From Rutidosis leptorrhynchoides (lineage: Eukaryota > Streptophyta > Magnoliopsida > Asterales > Asteraceae), in the NCBI RefSeq assembly GCF_046630445.1, contig NC_092341.1, positions 4,776,001-4,840,000 on the forward strand: DNA of 64,000 nucleotides, given 5' to 3'. The notes under the pieces are model-generated. The model was not told the origin of the DNA. It worked only from the letters and a program-made list of their open reading frames with translations, and made no database searches. A program made the position numbers and the translations under genes. This document shows, piece by piece, positions 52,259-62,405 of the stretch (positions are counted from its first letter, which is position 1; every line of letters starts with the position of its first letter).

Positions 52259-52437
52259 TACACACACATATCTATTTACAATCAATTGTTCTTGAATCGT
52301 CGAGAACAGTCAAAGGTAATTGCATAAATGAAAATAGTTCAAAATTTTTGAGACTCAACATTACAGACTTTGCTTATCGTGTCGAAACCATATAAAGATT
52401 AAGTTTAAATTTGGTCAGAAATTTCCGGGTCGTCACA

Positions 52438-52473
52438 GTACCTACCCGTTAAAGAAATTTTGTCCCAAAATTT
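52438..52473 (-). promoter_or_regulatory. EW polypurine tract and preceding hairpin
   Basis: In sense orientation AAATTTTG-GGA-CAAAATTT (52473-52455) precedes AACGGGTAGGTAC (about 52450-52438) at the LTR start. Compared with E1 and EX, one C-G pair in the stem is replaced by T-A. Confidence 0.8.
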
Positions 52474-54868
52474 GAGTGAGGTCGTCATGGCTAACAATGA
52501 GAATGTTTTCGTGACGAATATGAGTTGATAAAATAAATTTTATCACCATTGAATAATATGAATAAAACAATTCAATTATGTGAAACGTACGAGTGAAGCT
52601 GTCACAAAAGAGTGAAATGAGGAATTTAAAGTTCGTCTTACTTTTGACGTAGTCACGTTTGAATTTAGAAAATAAGGTACATCTTAACTTTTGACGTTGT
52701 CTTGGTTGAATTCCAGAATTCAAGGGATTTAAAGAAAATCTTGGAAATCTATAAGATTTGATTCTTCGGGATCAAGGAAATTAGGATCTGCTTTGATTAA
52801 ATGCGGTAATCTGCTTCGATTTCTATGTCTGATATTTCGCTATAAATTCATCTTTTTCAATCCATTATTTTTGCCATCCCCATAATCTCTTCCTCAATTC
52901 ATACCTCCAAAAGATTTTAAAATGCTAAATCCAGTTCTGGTCCTTGACCTTATATTGACTATCACAACAATCATCCTTCTTTTTCAATTCCCATCGGAGG
53001 AATCTATTTACTTCTACTTCACTCTTAGGGTAGTGGTTTTCATAATCCTTCCTTGCTTCTGCTTTTCCATATTTATTGACATCCACCGTTAGTGATCTCT
53101 CTATTTGCTGGGATTTATACTCCTATTTATATTTTGAAGCTCTATGCTTTTGTTTTCTCTTCCCGACCTTAAGTAAGGAGAATAATGATCCAGAATTCGT
53201 AGGTATGAAGTTTCGAATGATTATAATATACTATGCAGAAAGGAAAGGTAATAGCACGATTTGATTTGTCGAATTACCAGAATCCCTGAGTGTGGAACTA
53301 TCAAGAATATATTTTTTTGATATGTTAAGAGGTTAAGTAGAATGAAAGAGTTGTGTAATATGGAACATGATGATGGTATGATCTGTGAATCATCATGTTT
53401 CATTAGAACTTCAGCATGACTTACTGTAATATAATCACGTTGGCCAAGTGTCATTATATTATACTAACTCATGCTCAAATTCTTAACACTTCTCCAGAAT
53501 TTCATTCGTAATTTATACTTAGATTTTACAGAAGTTTCCGCTATAAGGTAATACAGAAAGCACGAAGAGGTATATAATTTCGGACGATAATATTTATGAA
53601 AATATCCTCAGAAATATCGAAGATATTTATGATGATATTTTGGAATTTCAAAGTTCGAAAGTTGAGGAAGAAAAATTTTCCGCAAGATTTTAACATGACT
53701 CTGGAGCAAGATATTCGTTGAAGGTTTCATCGAATCCAGAATTACCTGGATTCTTTGAATATAGGATATGTTCCTTGTATTTGTCCTTGATCTCCTTCAT
53801 GGTGTGCTCAATCCGTTTTTCAGTACCAAATTTTCTGTCGAGCGTTCCTAACACTCCCTTCTTTATAATCAAACTTTTGGCCGTTTAGACCATCTACAAT
53901 TTTTCTGTTTCCTCTGCATTTAATGCTACGATATCTGAATCATCGGTTATCAATTCAAGAGGTTTCAAGAGAATTGTGTTTTTAGTTGATTAAACGCTGA
54001 TTGTAATCGTCAAGATACAAAGGATGTTTAAGATGAAATCAAGTGGCAACTTGAGGAAATATTTAACTGTAGTACATGTAATTTTATTTACGATCTTTTA
54101 AGTCAAAATGTGTTGTAATTAATATTTCTTACTCTTTTAATACTTTTTAATTGTCCAATGATAGTAGTCCAATAGTCCAATAGTTCAACCAAAACTAGTA
54201 TATTATAAGGAAATAGTCATATAGGAACAGTTAGCTAGGAACAGTCAGCTAGGATTTGGTTAGTATAGGTTTAAAATTTGTATGCAGTTATTTAATTGGT
54301 TACTAATCAATTTTATTTTGTTCATTATTTTCTTCATTATGCCACTTGTCAAATCTTGACTTGGATTTTGATCAGAAGAAACTCATATATGAAATTGAAT
54401 TGGGATGAAAATGGTTATTCTTTGGTGAACGGATACGTATATCTGTGGTAGTAAGTAGGATGGTAAATGACTGTTGAATCGGATTTAAAGAATGTGCAGT
54501 GTAATATGTTAATGTGAGATCTAAATATTTCTAGCGTATTACCTACCCGTTAAAATATTCTCATCATTAATAGTTTGTACAAGGGAACTTTTAATTACAA
54601 TCTTTATGAAAATATATATACATATATATATTTTCTTCAGATGTAATCATAGATTTAATGAGTATATATAATATTAAACTTATTTGATTTACCATTAGAT
54701 CTAGAATACATAATCTCTAAAACATTAGAGGTTACATAATTGCCATGTCGAATGAAGATAATCGATGTAAAATGATATGCAGAACGAAGATTAATGATAT
54801 AGAACGATATGTAGAACGATGGTTATGCTCGAGGTACAGATTGTGATGTCGAGGCTGGTGATGTGGAT
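52474..54868 (-). other. EW non-coding internal region
   Basis: No gag or pol motif is visible. Stretches match the EX internal region in sense orientation. A PPT-like TTAACGGGTAGGTAATACG (sense) lies at about 54535-54553, downstream of ORF0 as in E1 and EX. Confidence 0.65.
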
Positions 54869-55329
54869 GTTGCTGTCGGTGGTGCTAGTGTTGTTGGTGC
54901 TGAGGCTGGTGATGTTACTGGTGTTGGTGATACTATTGGTGCTTGTAAATTGTGTACCGTGCTCTCTAAAGTTAACACTCGAGCTTGGAGTTCTTTAACT
55001 TCTTCTAGTAACCCTGGTTGGTTATCAGTTTGAGGTAGAGGTCGGATATCTTCTCTAGTTCCATTAATGGTAGCCTCAAGATGAAAAATTCTGGCAAAAA
55101 AGGTATAAACGGTGTTGCGAACAGGTTCGCCGGTGAGCGGGTCGAGTACTCCAAGGTTAGGTGGTAGATTCGGTTCATGATATGGAGTACCTTATTCCCT
55201 TCTCCATAGGGTGAGTATGTCGCGAACCCACCCCCATTTTCTCCAGTAATCACGGTAGTTGATTGGTTGGTGTGCTCCCGTCACGCTGTCTTCGGAGTCA
55301 GAGGAACTTGGTCGATTCGTAGAGGCCAT
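54869..55329 (-). pseudogene. EW ORF0, one frameshift
   Basis: The ATG is at 55329-55327. The first frame reads MASTNRPSSSDSEDS and then WGWVRDILTLWRRE before a TAA near 55192. After a one-base shift the frame resumes with LTGEPVRNTVYTFFARI and later EEVKELQARVLTLES, then a Pro/Thr tail. The order WGWVR, TGEPVR, coiled coil, Pro/Thr tail is the same as in EY. One frameshift is enough to break it. Confidence 0.75.
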
Positions 55330-55619
55330 CTTACGCGATTACAGAAAAGATTTCTGGTATGAAAAGATTAGTGATAGCAAGTGATAGTTGGATAGTATTC
55401 TCAATGCATAACATGCATAGATATATATAATACTGGATCCCTTAAATTACGGAGAAATTTTCGGAAGATGTCAAACAAAGTCTACTGTAATGGATATGCT
55501 AAGATATGAATCAGCAAATACGCTAAGATATAAATTTTGTCTATACACTATTCATGCAATCAATGCAGTAAGGTGTGTCTAGACTTAAGGATGATAAGCA
55601 AGTAATTTTCGACATAAAA

Positions 55620-55743
55620 TGATAAGCAAAACTTTTGACATGCGGACACGGTCGAAGTCCAGACTCATTAATGCATCTTATCAACTATCAGTTAGACACA
55701 CTAATGCAAGACCTGGTTCGCTAAGACCACTGCTCTGATACCA
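55620..55743 (-). promoter_or_regulatory. EW primer binding site and leader
   Basis: TGGTATCAGAGC (55743-55732, sense) is complementary to initiator tRNA-Met. The leader GTGGTCTTAGCGAACCAGG and following blocks match EX closely. Confidence 0.85.
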
Positions 55744-55745
55744 CC

Positions 55746-56420
55746 TGTAGTGACCCGTTGTGACGATCGCTCCAAATCCATATGGACGAACACGTCATTC
55801 ATCGATTTCATTGCGAGGTATTTGACCTCTATATGATACGTTTTGTAAACATTGTATTCTTTTGAAAAGGCACACCATAAATGAATATTTAAATCAAAGG
55901 TTTTCGACAGCTGATAATTTCTACATATAGACAATCACCTTAAATAATAGTTTACAATAGTACTTCCGTTGATAATGCAGTCAAAATAAGATACATGATG
56001 ATGATTTGGTGAATGCAACGTTTCCTTGAAAAATATGCCATGTAAGACTTCATGCACATAGCTTGTCTAACATATAAGCAAACAGCGGAAGACTTCTAGG
56101 GAACCTGAGAATAAACATGCTAACAAGTGTCAACACAAAGGTTGGTGAGTTCATAGTTTTACTGTTTTGCATAATCTGTACATAAAGGTGGATCACAAGA
56201 TTTTAGTTGTTTCATCCAGGAACGTTTATCAAAATATTCTACAAGATTGAGCACCCTGGTAGCTAAACTTTAACGTTATAATAAGTACCCATGTTTTAAC
56301 ATACATGCAACCAACATGTACAATACACGCAAACCAACGTGTACTAAACTCAAATAGCATACGTCTATTTTATAGTTCAGGCTAGAGTTTCTATACCTGG
56401 AACAGACGGGGATGTCAAGC
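55746..56420 (-). repeat. EW 5' LTR, visible part
   Basis: On the + strand it begins TGTAGTGACCCGTTGTG and continues with motifs closest to the EP/EY LTR type (for example 56380-56420 against 6890-6915). E3 is inserted after GATGTCAAGC. The uninterrupted EP sequence near 6908 and the EY sequence near 12290 (reverse complement) show the site before insertion. Confidence 0.7.
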
Positions 56421-58745
56421 TGTAACAACCCAAACCAACCCGCGATTAAACCGTGTAAAATTACAAACAAATTTTTTTTTTTTGCTGAACTGCCACCTGG
56501 CGCGGCGCGCCATATAGGCCGCGCGGCGCGCCAAACCTGACTGTCCGGAAAGTCTTTAAATGCGAAAATGTTTGACTAGTTCCCGGCGTATTTAGACAAA
56601 ACGCTTTTAACCGCATGTTCAATATAATAAAACTAGCGCGTTCCATTAATAAAATTATGTTTACGAAGCGGGGCCCACATCGACCCAAATTACCCTTTAA
56701 GTATCGAAATACAATTTTCGACCATAAGACTTTTAATACAAAACAAAGCCGAGCATGGCGATTGGGGATACGCTACCCAATCCTAATAAATCCAAAAGCA
56801 AGCCTTCTACGCAAACTATGCAAGTCCTCTAATCCTCGCGCTTATCCGAGCCACCATCCGCATGCAATCTATAAAAAGAGTCAACAACGAGAGGGTAAGC
56901 TAATGCTTAGTGAATGATAATATACTACATACATATATATGTATAAAATGGACACGCCACAAAATAACAAATACCGCATACCGAGGCATCCATATAAGGC
57001 ACTACACTAAGCATACCGTACGATCTCTAAGCAACGAGCTAAAGATACAATAACAATATAAGTTCACCAACGACGATGTGAACAACGCCAAATAGCTACA
57101 CCCGGAGGGTTAGCTACAACACAACAATACATTAATATATAACAATATAAACGAACAAGGTTAACACCTTAACCCAATACCGAGAACCAAATACCACAAT
57201 GAAGATTGGCCGAACTACACGAGCCTTAGTAATCCGAAACCACACGAGATTACTATCTTCACAACATCGAGGTTGGCCGAACTACACGAGCCTTAGTAAT
57301 CCGAAACCACACGAGATTACCACCTCAATAAGATGACCGAACTACACGAGTCATCGTGAATCCGAATACACAAGCGATTCACTTCTCAACATTAAACCCT
57401 TCGCCATTGGGGTTATATCAACCACATCACAACCACGTGTGATAATGTACACGCGAACGTGTACTTCGCCAAAGATGGTCAACCAAAACGCACAACCGTG
57501 CCAATTGGACTCATACAAAAGTCCATCAAATCCATCTATATGTGAAGTGAGCTCTATAGCCGAGAATCACTTCACCCGACCCGCACCCATCCTACACATA
57601 CATATGCACATAGGATATTATCACTCAACTTGAAGTCTTGAAGAAAGCTTCCAAGTAAACCGCAACTCGCCAATGGAAATACCTATTCCATTATCACAAT
57701 TACAACAATACACTTAGAGTGGATTTACAAATCAACCCAATTCGACACTTAGTGCAAATTTGACCCAAATGCACTACCAAGTACAAACCGCGCCCAAACT
57801 AACCGATAATCACTCACACAAGTGAGAATGGTCCTAATATGCCAAATAAACCCGAACTCAAGTGTTAAACACGCGTCATACCCATTTTGACACTAAAACC
57901 CTAGTTTTGACCCATTAAGTCAAAATCTCACCATTTACAAGTTTTAACACCAAAACACATTTAACTTGGTTTTATACTTCAACTTAATCCATTTCAAGTT
58001 TATAAACCGCATTAAATCGCCAATTGGGTCATAATCACCACCAAACCCTAATTTGACCCAAAGTCAAAGTTAGTCAACAAAATAACCTTAAATGGGTTTC
58101 AATACTTCCATAATCACTAACTTAAGTGATTAAACTCAATTTCAAGTCCTAAACATGGCCAATTAGTTCTCCAACCCAAAATCCACCAACAATTAACAAT
58201 AAACCCAATTACTAGCATCACTAAACCCATTTCATCATCTAAAAGGGTTTTTCATCAAACTAACTGAAAACCCTAACTTGAATAACAAATCCAATAAATG
58301 AAATTCGGAGTTTGAGCTTACCAATACTACCACAACGTAGCTAGGAACGAAAGGAACAACTTTAGAACTCGAGCTTTTGATCCAAACGGCCTCCTTCTTC
58401 TCCAAAACCCCAAATCTCTCTCTAGAATCTCTCTCTCTCTCTCTCTCTAGATAGTTGGGAGTGATGGATGGATGTGAATATCATCCAAAACTGATCCAAA
58501 CCAGCTAATATGGCTCACAAATCCGGCCTCAAGTGAAATTACCCAATTACCCTTCATTTAAAACAATTAAAAAGAAGAAGAGGGCTGTCTGCGCGATTTG
58601 GCGCGGCGCGCCCCAGACCCGCGCGGCGCGCAAGTAGCCAGTTTCAGATTCTTTTACCTTTTCAATTACATAACAATATTCAACGAAGCCCGTTCTCGAA
58701 TGTCATAAGTACACAAGTATACAAGATAAATATTCGGGTCTTACA
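56421..58745 (-). repeat. E3 3' LTR
   Basis: On the + strand it begins TGTAACAACCCAAACC and ends ATTCGGGTCTTACA. It contains paired GC-rich palindromes at 56498-56533 and 58599-58632, a hairpin array (57200-57388) and a (CT)n run (about 58430-58448). Confidence 0.9.
57200..57388 (-). repeat. constant-loop hairpin array in the E3 3' LTR
   Basis: Three two-hairpin units. Unit 1 (57200-57261) has outer arms TGAAGAT/ATCTTCA, an inner GGC/GCC hairpin and an inner AGTAATC/GATTACT hairpin. Unit 2 has outer GAGGT/ACCTC. The inner hairpins share the loop CGAACTACACGA or CGAAACCACACGA. Sequences are given on the + strand; the element RNA is the complement. Confidence 0.88.
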
Positions 58746-58759
58746 ACTCTCCCCCACTT
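58746..58759 (-). promoter_or_regulatory. E3 polypurine tract
   Basis: The sense sequence AAGTGGGGGAGAGT abuts the LTR start and is the same as the PPT of E2. Confidence 0.85.
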
Positions 58760-59402
58760 AAACTCGATCACGTCCTCGTGATCCTCGTCACTTAACCAAA
58801 CGGACCACACTCCACGGTCCTCAAACATACGTCCCAATCCGACTTTCCTAGGCAACTCTTCCCAATGAATCACCTCTAACAACCAAAATCGTCACACGCG
58901 ATTTAACAAATCACAATCCGAGCACTAAAACCATGCTCAATCCCTCACATCGGGAAACTCAATCAATCTCGAACCGAGATATCAACCCTATAGTGTACCC
59001 TTTCTAAGTACAATGCTAAAAACAACCAAATATCGACCTAAGGTCAATAACCCGAAACGATGAAGACCGAACCAAACGAACCCTTACGGATTACACCAAT
59101 CACTAAACATCCCTTGTAGTGCGCCATACGACCAATACACAACTACCGTAACATCATAATCCAACGGCTAGAACCGATAGCGCCCAAAACGACTATGGAA
59201 ACGCAAAACCCAAGGTGTACGAAATCAACCATCGTCACACCCGTAGCAAACATGTGAGCGAAACACGGCTATCGCCCCACTAATCCCACAACATGGTCCT
59301 CACAACCCCACCATCGACGTATAAAACGACTGATAGTTCCCGCAACATGGTCCTTACGACCCTACCATTGGTGTATCAAACAACCAATAGATCACACGAC
59401 AC
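58760..59402 (-). other. E3 non-coding internal region, 3' part
   Basis: It matches E2 33651-34300 in sense orientation. A duplicated block with GGTCCTCAC-type and GTATAAAAC-type sequences (59293-59395) corresponds to the E2 stem-loops. There is no coding frame. Confidence 0.65.
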
Positions 59403-59852
59403 GAAGGCTGGCCGAAAACACACGCGCCCTAGTGAATCCGAACTACACGCGACTCACTACCTTCACCACAACAACAATCGGGAATGGCCGAACTACACGC
59501 GCCATAGTGAATCCGACTACACGAGAGTCACTATCCCGGAGGAATGACCGAACTACACGAGTCAATTGTGAATCCGAACTACACGAGACTCACTCCTCAA
59601 TACAATGACCGAAACCACACGAGTCATTTGTGAATCCGAACTACACGAGATTCACTTCCACAACATCGAGGTTGGCCGAACTACACGAGCCTTAGTAATC
59701 CGAAACCACACGAGATTACTACCTCAATAAGATGACCGAACTACACGAGTCACCATGAATCCGAACTACACGAGATTCATTTAGTTAAGATGACCGAAAC
59801 CACACGCGTCATCATGAATCCGAAACCACACGCGATCCACAATCTCAACACA
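59403..59852 (-). repeat. constant-loop hairpin array in the E3 internal region (about 7 units)
   Basis: Units 1 to 3 tile 59403-59464, 59479-59538 and 59539-59598. Outer arms are GAAGG/CCTTC, CGGGA/TCCCG and GAGGA/TCCTC, and a later unit has GAGGT/ACCTC. Each unit holds two inner hairpins with arms such as GGC/GCC, ATGGC/GCCAT, TGAC/GTCA, GTGAATC/GATTCAC and ATGAATC/GATTCAT around the loop CGAACTACACGA. A few arms contain one mismatch. Confidence 0.88.
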
Positions 59853-59930
59853 GGAATGGTACTCGCATTTCCCACCGGTACTCGCATTTCCCGATAGTGT
59901 TACACCATACCGACATAACACTACTCCCTT

Positions 59931-60121
59931 GATGAAGTCAGCGGACCCCGAAGGTCATGCTCCACCAATCACAACACCGGATGAAGTCAGCGGACCCGAA
60001 GATCATGCTTCACCGGTATAACACCACGCTCATGATGAAGTCAGCGGACCCCGAAAGTCATGCTCCACCAATCACGTATTCCCATGATGAAGTCAGCGGA
60101 CCCTAAAGATCATGCTTCATC
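59931..60121 (-). repeat. UUCG-type hairpin repeats in E3 (4 copies)
   Basis: Copies begin at about 59931, 59980, 60034 and 60086, each starting GATGAAGTCAGCGGACCC on the + strand. They are the reverse complement of the E2 units, hence the same in sense orientation. Confidence 0.87.
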
Positions 60122-61025
60122 AAACAACCATACCATAATCGAGCAAGAACCACCTATACCAAACATAGGTACAAAACAATAATTCTCTAAAAGAGAATCC
60201 GACACACACATCCCTTAACCGAGGGATTTCACCTTGCTTACCAAACACGTCCATTATCTCTCAACGAGATTTACCACATTACCACCTCGGTGATAATTCA
60301 AATCCAACCATAAGTACAATTTATCCGAATTTGTACTCTACCACAGATCGACCGAAACCAGGTCTCGACAACATCTTCCGGATCTACCAAAAGCATCATC
60401 CGAAATCTCACACTAACACTTCCTCGTGCGGTAGTGTAACTCCCCCACTTAGAACCACGTTCCATATCCACAACTCGTACAACCGCACAATGCTACCACA
60501 GGTAGACTTTTACCAACAACTGGGCTCACACGACCCATTACCACATCTTGCTCCAACCTTGAGCACACGAAGGATTTTAACCAACCCTTAAACACTTTGT
60601 ACAAAAAGTGTACCGCAACACAATCGGAGCCGAACACCACGCTAGTAGGTATAAAAGAGGCACCTAATGTCGCGTCATAAAGACTCCATTACCAACACAC
60701 CTCGAGATTTAAAACATTCGATCTCAAGGGTTCCAACCAACCGACGAACCTCATGATTCGTCACTTCAACATCAAAGCGAACACGCACTTAACAACCAAA
60801 CACCAAAACCATTTCCGTGGCTTGGTAGAAACGTTTACCAAATACTAAGGAATGCTTGGTTGCACCAAGTCTTACGCCCTTTGCCCGTCAATCAATCATC
60901 AACATAGGGTACTTCCATTAGGAACGTCACCCACAGCATAACACGCACAACAAAGGCACGCAACTCAAACTCAAATGGTATTTAATAAATAATCAAAAGA
61001 CATATTTATCAAAATTAAACGTACC
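60122..61025 (-). other. E3 non-coding region after gag
   Basis: No coding frame is convincing. The sequence matches E2 32201-33450 in sense orientation in many places. Confidence 0.65.
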
Positions 61026-61967
61026 TTAACGTCTCCTGGCCGCACCCGTCCCCGCTAACTTGGGACATTCCGACTTACGATGTCCTTCTTTTTGGCAATT
61101 CAAGCACATCATACCATCACCCTTTGGTACCGAACATTCCCAAGACTTGTGACCCCTCACGCCACAATTGTAACATCTAGCCGCACTAGAATCCGACATA
61201 CCCGTTCGCGTACCACCCGTGCTCACACTCGGACCCTTAGCCCTCTTACTCGGAGCACCATAAGAAACGACCCTTCGCTCACTTGAAGGTTAACCCTTTT
61301 TCGATCGTGAATACGACTCGAAACCTCTAGCCAAGTCGAATAATTCCGAAAACGATTTCGCTTGACCCCGGCTAATTTTACTTTTCAAGTCATCATTCAA
61401 GGTCCGATAGAAATCTTCCATCAACAAACGATCATTCCCCAAATATTCCGGACAAAAACGAGCCTTCGCCATAAAGGTCGTCTTGAGAGTACTCAAATCC
61501 ATAGATCCTTGTCGTAAATTTCGCAACTCATTACGCAATTCCCACAAATCGGCCGAAGTCCGGAACTCCTCGAAGAATTCCTCCTTAAAGTCGTCCCACG
61601 ATAAAGCCATAAACGTCTCGCCACCGACAAGATCAATCTTACCATCCAACCAATCCCTTGCCCTACCCCGCAACAAACTCGTAGCGAGTCTCGTCTTTCT
61701 CTCGGGAGGGCAATCAATAGTACGGAAACACCCTTCGACGTCCGAAATCCAAGTTGTGCTTACCAAAGGATCCGGCTTTCCGTCATACATCGGGGGTTTA
61801 GTCCTCATGAAGCTCTTAAGATAACGCTCCATTTCACCACTACTTTGAAGTTCGGAATACCTCCTTTCCATTCTTTCTTCTAACGCACCCATTTGCTCCG
61901 CAAAGGCGGCCGCAACCCTAGCGTTAAACTCCACGTCATTCGCCTCGGTCTCGTTTCGCTTCGTCAT
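61026..61967 (-). pseudogene. E3 gag with one in-frame stop
   Basis: Gag forms the particle and binds the RNA. I start at the ATG 61967-61965 (MTKRNETE), which has the same context as the E2 ORF start; an upstream extension is not needed. A retrotransposon gag domain covers about residues 55-200 (TTWISDVEGCFRTIDC, LLRGRARDWLDGK, FKEEFFEEFRT). A TAA at 61292-61290 interrupts the frame at about residue 226. The same frame then continues to 61026 with a basic linker and two CCHC knuckles (CYNCGVRGHKSWEC and CLNCQKEGHRKSEC). The frame ends shortly after the knuckles; no protease follows. It is thus a gag-only element whose protein lacks its knuckles unless the stop is read through. Confidence 0.85.
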
Positions 61968-62042
61968 TCTAAAGAATGCAAAACGATTAGTCCACGAACG
62001 TGTAAAACCGTACGCACGACACAGCCCCATCTTGCTAAACAC

Positions 62043-62391
62043 TCATCGTACATCACTTGTTAGACACGATTTGCACCCGTAATAAGGTTTGCAAGTTCTT
62101 ATTACGCACACATGCCGCATCGACTCGATAGTACAACGACCGTCTCGCTCGATGATATACACAAACACAACCAAAATTCTACGCAGTACAAACACACGCG
62201 AGAATTATTATCACAACCCAACAACATATTAATAATATCCGCATTACTAATATAAACGTTAGTCAACCTATAGCCAAGGCACTAACCAAACCCATTCCGA
62301 CCCGTAATCCTACAAGTCCCGCAACAATTAAGCACACACATAAGTCTAAGTCTAGGCACCTATCTCAAGTCACCTAAATCCCTTAGACCAT
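62043..62391 (-). other. E3 leader between primer site and gag
   Basis: No coding frame is present. It matches the E2 leader 31188-31612 in sense orientation. Confidence 0.65.
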
Positions 62392-62405
62392 GCTCTGATA
62401 CCACT
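62392..62405 (-). promoter_or_regulatory. E3 primer binding site
   Basis: TGGTATCAGAGC (sense, 62403-62392) next to the LTR is complementary to initiator tRNA-Met. Confidence 0.88.

Larger units (their letters stand above)
47768..52437 (-). repeat. EW 3' LTR
   Basis: On the + strand it begins TGCAGTGACCTGTCC and ends CCGGGTCGTCACA, about 4.67 kb. It carries the shared LTR motifs (48060-48080 and 48430-48450), an inverted tRNA-like block (about 49206-49265), a kinase-like gene fragment (49612-49764), a G/T-rich stretch (about 50860-51260) and (TA)n runs (about 52088-52120). Confidence 0.75.

Noticed and set aside
57200-59852. CRISPR-like array
   Set aside because: Constant short segments alternate with variable ones, but the variable parts are arms of hairpins around the constant loops, unit lengths vary, and the host is a plant genome.
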